From contig USLX01000024.1 of the NCBI GenBank assembly GCA_900555665.1, forward strand, positions 1 through 21,500: DNA of 21,500 nucleotides, written 5' to 3'. This DNA is from an uncultured Eubacteriales bacterium (GTDB lineage Bacteria; Bacillota; Clostridia; Oscillospirales; Oscillospiraceae). Every line of letters starts with the position of its first letter. The first letter of the stretch is position 1. A program made the translations under genes and the position numbers. The notes under the pieces were generated by a model that did no database searches, was not told where the DNA came from, and worked only from the letters and a program-made list of their open reading frames with translations. This document shows, one piece after another, positions 12,523 through 19,037 of this stretch.

Positions 12523-13284
12523 ATGCAGACAAGTCCACGTTCTGCCCCAAGGATTCATGTTTCCGGCATGGACGCCCGGGCCGCTGCGCTGGCGAAAGAA
12601 TATCACTGCGGATATGAGATTACCGCCTTCAGCTACGCCCCAAATCTTGAGCGGGAGGACGTCTTTTCCGCCGTCGCCGCGTCGCTGGAGGGACTGGACG
12701 GGCTCTGGCTGCATGCGCCGTTTGCCGAGCTCATCCCCTGCGCCATCGACCCGAATGTCCGCGCCAACGCGCTCTTTCGTTTCCGCCAGACCCTCTCCGC
12801 CGCGCAGCGCCTCGGCGTACATCAAATCGTCGTCCACGGCGGCTTCATCCCCTATGTCTACTATCCCGAGTGGTATGTGGAGCAGTCTATCGCCTTCTGG
12901 CAGGAGCTTTTGTCCGACGCGCCGGACGATCTGCTCCTCGCGGTGGAAAATGTGATGGAGCCCGGGCCGCAGACCCTGGTCGAGATTGCAAAAGGCGTCG
13001 CAGACGCGCGCCTCGGCCTCTGCCTCGACGTCGGCCACGCCAATACCGTCGTCAGCAAAACCGCCCCGCAGGACTGGCTTGTTCCCATGCTCCCCTGGCT
13101 CCGCCATGTTCACCTGCACAGCAGCCATGGCAGCCTGGACGAGCACCTGCCCTTCCCGGAAGGCACGCTCGACGCCCCCGCCATCCTCTCCTTCCTCACG
13201 CAGCACCCGGAGATCAGCGTCACCCTTGAAAATCAAAACGCCCTGCCCGCCCTGCGCGCGCTCCGCGCCCGCGGCTGGGTATAA
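12523..13284 (+). CDS. Xylose-isomerase-like TIM-barrel protein, first gene of the cobalamin operon
   Basis: This 253-aa protein has the AP endonuclease 2 / sugar isomerase TIM-barrel fold. Metal-site style motifs are visible at barrel strand ends: WLHAPFAEL (about 66-74), QIVVHGGFIP (about 105-114), LLAVENVMEP (Glu, about 138-147), GLCLDVGHAN (Asp and His, about 165-174), VHLHSSHG (about 196-203) and VTLENQN near the end. The substrate is unknown. AAGAAGG with about 8 bases spacing precedes the ATG. It ends 17 bases before cobT, and all following genes belong to cobalamin assembly, so a role linked to the lower ligand or its ribotide is a context-based guess. It might instead be an unrelated isomerase that shares the transcript. 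No B12 riboswitch is seen upstream. Confidence 0.78.
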   Translation: MQTSPRSAPRIHVSGMDARAAALAKEYHCGYEITAFSYAPNLEREDVFSAVAASLEGLDGLWLHAPFAELIPCAIDPNVRANALFRFRQTLSAAQRLGVHQIVVHGGFIPYVYYPEWYVEQSIAFWQELLSDAPDDLLLAVENVMEPGPQTLVEIAKGVADARLGLCLDVGHANTVVSKTAPQDWLVPMLPWLRHVHLHSSHGSLDEHLPFPEGTLDAPAILSFLTQHPEISVTLENQNALPALRALRARGWV

Positions 13285-13301
13285 GCATAGAAAGGCATAT
13301 C

Positions 13302-14405
13302 ATGACAAAGCAGGAATTTCTCACATTTTTATCCGCCATCCGTCCGGCCGACACCGCCGCGATGCACGAAGCCGAGCTCCGTCAGGCCCGTCTTGCCAAG
13401 CCGCCGCACAGTCTCGGCCGGCTGGAGGATCTCTCCGTCCGCCTCGCCGGCGTCTACGGCACACCGCGGCCCCGCATCGGACGCAGCGGCGTGCTCGTCT
13501 TCGCAGCCGACAACGGCGTTGTCGCCGAGGGCGTCAGCTGCACGCCGCAGTCCGTCACACGCTCGCAGGCCATCAATATGACGCGGCACCAAACGGGCAT
13601 GTCCACGCTCGCGCAGTATTTCGGCGACGAGGTTCTCGTCACCGACGTCGGAATTTCAACCGACACACATTGCCCCGCCGTGCGCAACCGAAAAATCCGG
13701 TACGGGACGGATGATCTCGCCATCCACCCCGCCATGTTGAGAAGCGAAGCGCTGCAGGCCATTTCGGTTGGCATCGAGACCGTGCGCGAGGCCAAAGCCG
13801 CCGGTCTCACCGCCGTCGGCATCGGCGAGATGGGCATTGGCAATACAACAACCTCCGCCGCAGTCCTCTGCGCGCTCACCGGTGCGGACGTCGCGGACGT
13901 GACCGGCCGCGGCGGCGGCCTGACCGACGGGGGCTACCGCAAAAAGCTCACCGTCATCACGCAGGCCCTCGCGCTGCACCACCCCGACGCAAGCGACCCC
14001 ATCGACGTGCTCTCCAAGGTCGGCGGACTGGATCTTGCCGCCATGACCGGCGCCTTCCTCGCCTGCGCCGAGCAGCGCATCCCCGCCGTGGTCGACGGCT
14101 TTATCTCCATCGTCGCGGCCTTGTGCGCCGTGCGGCTCTGCCCCACCGCGCGCGATTTTCTCTTCCTCTCGCACGCCTCCTACGAGATCGGCTATCAGCT
14201 TGCCGCGCAGGAGCTCGCCCTGGAGCCCTGCCTGCTGCTGAACATGCGCCTCGGTGAGGGCAGCGGCTGTCCGCTGATGTTCCAGATCCTGCGCGCTGCC
14301 TGTGCAGTGCTCTGCGATATGGCCACGTTTGAAGAGGCCGCAATCTGTGACGATTATCTGGACGAAATCCGAAAAACGGACGCATTTACGGTAACCAAAT
14401 CATGA
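13302..14405 (+). CDS. cobT: Nicotinate-nucleotide--dimethylbenzimidazole phosphoribosyltransferase
   Basis: CobT makes alpha-ribazole phosphate by transferring phosphoribose from nicotinate mononucleotide to the lower-ligand base. The 367 aa are close to the usual 350. Recognisable blocks: AKPPHSLGRLEDL (about 32-44, base-binding region), FAADNGVVAEGVS (about 67-79), the GIGEMGIGNTTTSAA signature (about 173-187), and LGEGSGCPLMFQIL (about 313-326), which carries the catalytic glutamate. GAAAGG lies 6-7 bases upstream of the ATG. The stop overlaps the cobU start (ATGA). No bluB or bza gene is in the window, so the base may be scavenged. Confidence 0.95.
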   Translation: MTKQEFLTFLSAIRPADTAAMHEAELRQARLAKPPHSLGRLEDLSVRLAGVYGTPRPRIGRSGVLVFAADNGVVAEGVSCTPQSVTRSQAINMTRHQTGMSTLAQYFGDEVLVTDVGISTDTHCPAVRNRKIRYGTDDLAIHPAMLRSEALQAISVGIETVREAKAAGLTAVGIGEMGIGNTTTSAAVLCALTGADVADVTGRGGGLTDGGYRKKLTVITQALALHHPDASDPIDVLSKVGGLDLAAMTGAFLACAEQRIPAVVDGFISIVAALCAVRLCPTARDFLFLSHASYEIGYQLAAQELALEPCLLLNMRLGEGSGCPLMFQILRAACAVLCDMATFEEAAICDDYLDEIRKTDAFTVTKS

Positions 14406-14941
14406 CCTATCTTCTCATCGGCGGCAGCAAAAGCGGTAAGAGCCACCTCGCACAGGAGCTCTGCCGCTCCCTCGGCACCCCGCGCATCTACTGGGCAACG
14501 ATGGAGCCCACGGACGAAGAAGACCGCGTCCGCATTCAAAATCACCTGCGCGACCGCGACGGCTGGGGCTTTGAAACGCTGGAGTGCGCGCGCAATCTGC
14601 CCGCTGCGTTCGGCCGCCTTCCACCCCGGGCTGCCGTCCTCTTCGACAGCGCAACAGCGCTGCTTGCCAACGAAATGTTCCGCCCGGACGGGACGCTCGA
14701 TCCCCACGCCGGCGCACGGAGCGCGGACGAGCTTCTCTCCCTCGCCGCGCATTGCCGCCACCTCGTCTGCGTCTGCGACGATCTCTGGCGCGATGGCGCG
14801 CACTACGACCCCTGGACGGAGGAATACCGCCGCCAGCTCGCCGGAATCTGCCGGACGCTCGCCGCAAACTTCGACGCCGTAGCTGAGGTCATCTGCGGCA
14901 TCCCAAAATTCTACAAAGCACCCACAGCCTCCCGCTTGTAG
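14402..14941 (+). CDS. cobU: Adenosylcobinamide kinase / GTP:cobinamide-phosphate guanylyltransferase
   Basis: CobU phosphorylates adenosylcobinamide and then transfers GMP to form adenosyl-GDP-cobinamide. The 179-aa length is normal. Visible motifs: P-loop IGGSKSGKSHLA (6-17), IYWATMEPTDEEDRVRIQNH (about 30-49; the histidine region is the guanylylation site in the family), LFDSATALLANEMF (about 80-93). The usual conserved NEVGxGIVP segment is replaced by CDDLWRDGAHYDPW (about 124-137), which differs from classic CobU. The short CobU-like protein at 15851 keeps that missing segment. It overlaps cobT by 4 bases. After it, 154 bases without a gene precede cobS. Confidence 0.88.
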   Translation: MTYLLIGGSKSGKSHLAQELCRSLGTPRIYWATMEPTDEEDRVRIQNHLRDRDGWGFETLECARNLPAAFGRLPPRAAVLFDSATALLANEMFRPDGTLDPHAGARSADELLSLAAHCRHLVCVCDDLWRDGAHYDPWTEEYRRQLAGICRTLAANFDAVAEVICGIPKFYKAPTASRL

Positions 14942-15095
14942 CGGAGGCGGTCCGTCAACGGCTGGCTGCGGGAATCCCGCCCACCGCGAAAGGCTGCTCT
15001 TCCGGAGCGCTCTCGCCGTGTCGGCACACCTGCCTTCCAAGCTTTCAAAGCCTCCTGCGCTGCATTTCCCGACTCTCCCACAGAAAGGATTTCCC

Positions 15096-15860
15096 ATGAA
15101 AAACTGGTTTTACGCATTTTTTATGGCCTGGGGCATGTTTCTCTCTCTCCCCTGCCCGTTTCCGCGCTGGCGGGAGGAATCCCGCGGGCGGATGCTGGTC
15201 TGCCTGCCGCTGATTGGGCTCCTGGAGGGCGGACTCTGGACGCTTCTGGTCTGGCTGCTGACGCTTTTGCGCCTGCCCGAAGCCCTGTCCGCGCTGCTTC
15301 TCGCCGCGTTTCCGTGGCTTGTGACGGGTTTTCTGCATCTGGACGGCTTTATGGACGTCTGCGATGCCGTGCTCTCCCGGCGCGATCTTGCAGTGCGGCA
15401 AAAAATTCTGAAAGACTCCCACTGCGGGGCCTTCGCCGTAATCTGCATGGTGCTGCTGGCGCTTGTGCAGTGGAGCGTCTGGCAGAGCGTCCCCCTTGCC
15501 GGGCTGCCGCTCCTTCCGCTCGCGCTGCTCCCCTGCGCGGTGCGCGCCTGCGCAGCCCTCGCCGTGTCGCATCTGCGCCCCATGCAGACCAGCCAATACT
15601 CCGGCCGCCCCGCCATGCCCGCCGGGCATACCGCCGCGCTTGTGCTGATGCTCTCGGCGGCCTGCGTTCTGCCGGTTGTATTCGGCGGACTGGCCGGCCT
15701 TGCGCCTCTGGCTGGCGCGGCATGCTACTGCCTCGCCGTCCGCTTTGCCTTCCGCCAGCTGGAGGGCATGTCCGGCGACATCTCCGGCTTCGCCCTCACG
15801 CTGGGTGAGCTGGCCGGAACTCTATTTTTATGTTTGACGAGGTATTACTTATGCACTTAA
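15096..15860 (+). CDS. cobS: Adenosylcobinamide-GDP ribazoletransferase (cobalamin synthase)
   Basis: CobS joins adenosyl-GDP-cobinamide and alpha-ribazole (phosphate) at the membrane, completing the nucleotide loop. The 254-aa protein has about six transmembrane segments. The family core TGFLHLDGFMDVCDAV (about 73-88) followed by SRRDLAVRQKILKDSHCGAFAV (about 90-111, split here for description) is clear, as is RPAMPAGHTAALVL further on. AAAGG, about 7 bases before the ATG at 15096, decides the start; an in-frame ATG at 15018 has no ribosome binding site. The stop is overlapped by 10 bases by the next gene. Confidence 0.93.
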   Translation: MKNWFYAFFMAWGMFLSLPCPFPRWREESRGRMLVCLPLIGLLEGGLWTLLVWLLTLLRLPEALSALLLAAFPWLVTGFLHLDGFMDVCDAVLSRRDLAVRQKILKDSHCGAFAVICMVLLALVQWSVWQSVPLAGLPLLPLALLPCAVRACAALAVSHLRPMQTSQYSGRPAMPAGHTAALVLMLSAACVLPVVFGGLAGLAPLAGAACYCLAVRFAFRQLEGMSGDISGFALTLGELAGTLFLCLTRYYLCT

Positions 15861-16201
15861 TCCTGGGCGGCGCCTATCAGGGGAAGCTCAGCTGGGCTGT
15901 AGAGACCTACCACCTCCCGCAGGAGTCCCTCTGCGATCTTTCTGCCGGCTTTGTCCCCGGAAAGCGCTGTTATTATCATCTGGAAGCCTTCACCCGCGCA
16001 AGCGCCGCGCCAGTTTCGCCGGAGCTTTTTCCGGAAGACGCCATTATCATCTCGCGGGAGATCGGCTCCGGCATCGTCCCAATGGACGCCGGTGAGCGTG
16101 CCTGGCGCGAGCGTCATGGCGCACTCTTGCAGAAGCTCGCCCGCAGCTCTCGCCAGGTCACCCGCATCTTCTGCTCCCTCCCCCAACCGCTCAAACCCTG
16201 A
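15851..16201 (+). CDS. Short CobU-like protein (116 aa) with altered P-loop
   Basis: A second CobU homologue in the operon, at 116 aa much shorter than CobU (about 180). The N-terminus LILGGAYQGKLSWA (3-16) is a P-loop of the form GGxxxGK followed by L-S. The C-terminal half has IISREIGSGIVPMDAGERAWR (in two pieces, about 68-88), matching the NEVGxGIVPxxxxxR block of CobU, and LARSSRQVTRIFCSLP matches the CobU end. The middle region with the guanylylated histidine is missing. GAGG about 8 bases before the ATG at 15851 supports this start over one 21 bases earlier. It overlaps cobS by 10 bases. It might complement the divergent CobU upstream or act as a cobinamide kinase only; this is inference. 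Confidence 0.75.
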   Translation: MHLILGGAYQGKLSWAVETYHLPQESLCDLSAGFVPGKRCYYHLEAFTRASAAPVSPELFPEDAIIISREIGSGIVPMDAGERAWRERHGALLQKLARSSRQVTRIFCSLPQPLKP

Positions 16202-16216
16202 AAGAAGGTATCTCAC

Positions 16217-16771
16217 ATGCAGCTTACTCTGATCCGCCACGGCCAAACGGAGGGCAATCTCCGTAATCTCTACTACGGCAGCACCGACCTGCCCCTCACC
16301 AAAACCGGTGCCGACGCGCTGCGCAGCGATCCGCCCGCCGCACCGCAGGCGCTGCATTATTATACCAGCGGCATGCGGCGTACCGAGCAGACATTTGCCA
16401 TCCTGTTTGGTGCGCAGCCCCATGAAATCCTGCCCGGCCTGCGCGAAATTGACTTCGGCCATTTTGAGATGCGCAGCTATGCGGATCTGAAGGAAGATCC
16501 GGAATTTCAAGCCTGGTGTGAAAAGGGCAGCGAAGATGCAGTATGCCCCGGCGGTGAGAGCGGCAATCTTGCGACAAGCCGCGCCGAAGCCGCCCTTGCT
16601 CCCATTCTCGCGCACGGCGCAGATAGTCTCTGCGTGATCCACGGCGGGATCATCTGCGGCCTGCTCGCGCGTTGGTTCGGCGGGACACGCTTTGACTATC
16701 CCTGCCCGCCGGGCCATGGCTATATCATCCAGTTTGACGGCTCCCGGCCCATCCAATACGAAAAAATCTGA
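16217..16771 (+). CDS. cobC: Alpha-ribazole phosphatase (histidine phosphatase)
   Basis: This is the branch-1 histidine phosphatase that, in the cob context, removes phosphate from alpha-ribazole phosphate or adenosylcobalamin phosphate. The 184 aa start with the catalytic LIRHGQTEGN (4-13, phosphohistidine), followed by SGMRRTEQTF (second phosphate-binding Arg), LREIDFGHFE (acid region) and VIHGGIICGL (second catalytic His). AAGAAGG precedes the ATG by 8 bases and the gap to the CobU-like gene is 15 bases. It is the last gene of the operon, with a strong terminator 40 bases on. The family is broad, and the specific name rests on the operon. Confidence 0.88.
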   Translation: MQLTLIRHGQTEGNLRNLYYGSTDLPLTKTGADALRSDPPAAPQALHYYTSGMRRTEQTFAILFGAQPHEILPGLREIDFGHFEMRSYADLKEDPEFQAWCEKGSEDAVCPGGESGNLATSRAEAALAPILAHGADSLCVIHGGIICGLLARWFGGTRFDYPCPPGHGYIIQFDGSRPIQYEKI

Positions 16772-16811
16772 CCGGTGCGCCAAGCACACCGGCCTCCCAA
16801 ACCTCAAACAC

Positions 16812-16852
16812 GCAAAAGAATCCCGCAGGGCCCTCCTGCGGGATTCTTTTGC
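16812..16852. terminator. Bidirectional terminator after the cobalamin operon
   Basis: An 18-bp perfect stem (arms 16812-16829 and 16835-16852; core AATCCCGCAGG) has a 5-nt loop. The outer part is CAAAAG/CTTTTG, giving T-runs in both directions. A weaker CCGGTG/CACCGG hairpin precedes it just after the cobC stop. Confidence 0.85.
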
Positions 16853-16995
16853 TGGGCGATCATACCATTGGGATCGTGCGCGGCGGCTTTTACGCTGCGC
16901 GGCATTTTGGGAACCCTGCATCCGCAGGGAAACGCCGCGCGTATCCGGGCCAGGGAATGGGGCGGAACTGCCGGGCACTGCAAAAGGCGCCTGCC

Positions 16996-17382
16996 TTATT
17001 TTTCGACAACCTCCAGCAGTTCCATGGGACAGGCCTTCGCGCAGATGCCGCAGGCAATGCACTTGGAGGCAAATTCGCTTGTCTCTGCCTTGACCATCAG
17101 GCCGAAGGGACAGGCCTCGACACACTTGCCGCAGCCGCTGCAGAGCTTTTTGTTGACGGTGTAGACGCCCTTCGCATTCTGCGTGATGGCGCCGTTGGGA
17201 CATGCTTCTGCGCATTTGCCGCACTGAACGCAGAGCATCGGCTTGGCAGTCCCTTTGCGGTCGACGATCTGAAGGCAGGCCTTGGCGGGATCAAATTCTT
17301 TGTAGAAGGCATTGGAACAGGCACGGACGCACTCCAGACAGGCCATGCACTGGACGCCCTTTTTCGCGGTGAGTTTTTTCAT
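16996..17382 (-). CDS. Ferredoxin-like protein with four [4Fe-4S] motifs
   Basis: This 128-aa electron-transfer protein resembles HycB/HydN/CooF and the ferredoxin partners of tungsten aldehyde oxidoreductases. Four CxxCxxCxxxC motifs are present: C12/15/18/22, C51/54/57/61, C81/84/87/91 and C108/111/114/118; the last three are followed by Pro. One extra cysteine (C36) lies between the first two. No signal peptide or membrane anchor, so it is cytoplasmic. AAGGAG 8 bases before the ATG at 17382 sets the start; an in-frame extension upstream overlaps the promoter. The gene stands alone with no dehydrogenase next to it, so the partner cannot be named. Confidence 0.88.
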   Translation of the reverse strand: MKKLTAKKGVQCMACLECVRACSNAFYKEFDPAKACLQIVDRKGTAKPMLCVQCGKCAEACPNGAITQNAKGVYTVNKKLCSGCGKCVEACPFGLMVKAETSEFASKCIACGICAKACPMELLEVVEK

Positions 17383-17416
17383 GGGAACGGCTCCTTTTCT
17401 CATTTTGTGTTTAATC

Positions 17417-17445
17417 ATTATACTCGTCTTTTTGACAAGAATCAA
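17417..17445 (-). promoter_or_regulatory. Sigma-A promoter for the ferredoxin gene
   Basis: On the reverse strand, TTGATT (17445-17440) and TATAAT (17422-17417) are 17 bases apart, 35 bases upstream of the ATG. A forward TTGACA at 17432-17437 overlaps it, but I see no well-spaced -10 for the divergent lipoprotein gene. Confidence 0.7.
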
Positions 17446-17545
17446 TATTTTTATAGCGATTTTTCGTTTTCTCGCGAATAGCTTTGCAAAAACGCGGCAA
17501 ACTAGAGGACACAGCGGAATTTTGAAATCAGGAGGAAACCGATTT

Positions 17546-17944
17546 ATGAAACGACTCTTTGCTTGTCTTTTGGCAGCCGGGATGCTGGCCGGGGTCTTCG
17601 CGGGCTGCAGCGCAACGGGGCGCGTTGATCCCTACGGGATGTACGGCAACGTATCGACCACGCGGGACGGACGTGTAAACGGCACGAACGACAGTTTTCA
17701 CGGCATGAACGGCCAAACCCACAGCGGAACAAACGGCCGGACGGGCGGCGTTGAGAGCAGCCAGACGCAGCGCGGCACAAATGACCGCCCCCACAGCAGG
17801 ACAGCCGCTCCCTCCGGCAGCGGCACAGATGGGCAGATCTACAACGGCACCAACACGCAGCCGTACAATGGGACCACCGGCCGTACCGGCACAGGCAGCT
17901 CTACTGCACCCCAGCGCGGCACCGGCATGGCCGGCGGCCGGTAA
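17546..17944 (+). CDS. Lipoprotein with Gly/Thr/Asn-rich repeats (132 aa)
   Basis: A secreted lipoprotein of unknown function. The signal peptide MKRLFACLLAAGMLAGVFAG ends at a lipobox cysteine (C21, VFAGC). The mature part is low-complexity, with degenerate repeats built on NGTND/NGTN and HSGTNGRTG (roughly 50-125), poor in hydrophobic and acidic residues, and probably disordered. GGAGG lies about 10 bases before the ATG at 17546; a long upstream frame is ignored because it crosses the divergent promoter. Glycine/asparagine/threonine-rich tails of this kind occur in surface and spore-associated proteins, but no family is recognised. A terminator pair follows. Confidence 0.75.
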   Translation: MKRLFACLLAAGMLAGVFAGCSATGRVDPYGMYGNVSTTRDGRVNGTNDSFHGMNGQTHSGTNGRTGGVESSQTQRGTNDRPHSRTAAPSGSGTDGQIYNGTNTQPYNGTTGRTGTGSSTAPQRGTGMAGGR

Positions 17945-17951
17945 AATAGCT

Positions 17952-17977
17952 GCCCATCCGCCAAATGTCGGATGGGC
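17952..17977 (+). terminator. Hairpin after the lipoprotein gene
   Basis: A 9-bp stem (GCCCATCCG and its complement, 8-nt loop) lies 7 bases after the stop. The following bases (GTCTCTCCTG) are only moderately T-rich, so termination may be shared with the hairpin at 18004-18038. Confidence 0.5.
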
Positions 17978-18003
17978 GTCTCTCCTGTCCTGCCATAACA
18001 GAT

Positions 18004-18038
18004 GCGGAAGCCCCCTCTCGATCGAGGGGGCTTTCCGC
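18004..18038. terminator. Long hairpin between convergent genes
   Basis: A 10-bp core stem (AAGCCCCCTC and its complement, loop TCGATC) is extended by GCGG/CCGC with one bulged T. It lies 13 bases beyond the reverse-strand phosphatase-GNAT gene end. There is no long T-run on either side, but its position suggests a bidirectional transcript end. Confidence 0.55.
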
Positions 18039-18050
18039 AGCGTTGCGCGT

Positions 18051-19028
18051 TTAAGGCAGGGCTGGGACTTCAATCGAACGTTCCAGAATCGCATTTCCCT
18101 GTTCGGTAAAGCCGAAGTAGCGGAAAAAGCCGCGGGCAGGATGTTCCGGTGAAAGCTGCACGATCAGGCGCTTTGCGCCCTTGGCGCGCAGATGACAGAC
18201 CGCACAGCCGATGAGCTGTTCCCCGAGGCGGTGCCCCCGGTAGGCCTCCTCCAGGGCCAGATCCGTGATCTCACCGGTGTCCAGCGTGCAAAGCCGCGTA
18301 GATACCCGTCCGACAACGGTATCGTGCAGGAGGGCTTCAAAGCAGCCCGGCGCCGTCTCGCGATACCACATATTAAAATCACGGCGATCTCCACCCTCGC
18401 GCCACCATTTCTGCCGCTCAAATGTCGAAATCTCCGGCGTCAGGTGTGATGCGTCGTTCAAGAAATCAATCTGAAACGCGCCGTCTTCATACTGCAGGCA
18501 GGAAACAGCGGTATTGTCGCAATAAGGGGCCTTGCCGTCGGGAAGCAGCCGCTGCTGGAAGGCCCGGAGGACCGAGCCGTGCGCAAAAACGGCAACCGTC
18601 TTGCCCGCGTTGGCGCATGCAATGTCCCGCAGCGCCGCTTCAAAGCGGGATGTAAACTCCGGCCAGCACTCGCCGCCTTCCACCTGCCAATGCTCCGTAT
18701 CGTGATTGAACTGCCAGAGCCGCTCCGGCTCAAAGCGCTCGAGATAGCCAAACGGAAGATTCTCCCAGCGTCCAAAGCCCACTTCGCGCAGCCGTCGATC
18801 GGTTTGCAGCGGAAGCTTTTTCGGAAGATAGACCGCGCCTGCGGTTTTGCAGGTGCGATAGCGGTCGCTGGCGTAGCAGGCGTCGATGGGGATCTCCGCA
18901 AAGCGGCGGCCAAGCGCCTCGATCTGAAGCAGACCGTTCGGCGTGATGAGCGAATTATACCAGCCGTCGATGCGGCGATAGGCGTTGCCTTCGGCCTCGG
19001 CGTGGCGAACAAGATAAAGCGTGGTCAT
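18051..19028 (-). CDS. Histidine phosphatase fused to a GNAT acetyltransferase
   Basis: This 325-aa protein has two enzyme domains. Residues 1-190 form a branch-1 histidine phosphatase: LVRHAEAEGN (6-15, phosphohistidine His9), ASDRYRTCKTA (Arg), LREVGFGRWE (acid region) and VFAHGSVLRAF (second His). Residues about 200-325 form a GNAT domain: GEITDLALEEAYRGHRLGEQL (split around 252-272) contains the acetyl-CoA-binding R-G-x-x-L-G loop, then LRAKGAKRLIVQLS and FFRYFGFTEQGN, the typical end. AAGGAGC 5 bases before the ATG supports the start. It lies 9 bases after the OMP-decarboxylase-like gene, so they share an operon. Substrates are unknown. Confidence 0.85.
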   Translation of the reverse strand: MTTLYLVRHAEAEGNAYRRIDGWYNSLITPNGLLQIEALGRRFAEIPIDACYASDRYRTCKTAGAVYLPKKLPLQTDRRLREVGFGRWENLPFGYLERFEPERLWQFNHDTEHWQVEGGECWPEFTSRFEAALRDIACANAGKTVAVFAHGSVLRAFQQRLLPDGKAPYCDNTAVSCLQYEDGAFQIDFLNDASHLTPEISTFERQKWWREGGDRRDFNMWYRETAPGCFEALLHDTVVGRVSTRLCTLDTGEITDLALEEAYRGHRLGEQLIGCAVCHLRAKGAKRLIVQLSPEHPARGFFRYFGFTEQGNAILERSIEVPALP

Positions 19029-19037
19029 AGAAGCTCC

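Noticed and set aside
14942..15095. Cobalamin riboswitch between cobU and cobS
   Set aside because: GGGAATCCC, CCCGCCCACCG and ACCTGCC appear in the right order, but the full B12 box and the core helices cannot be drawn and the spacer is only 154 nt. A covariance search with the Rfam cobalamin model would settle it.
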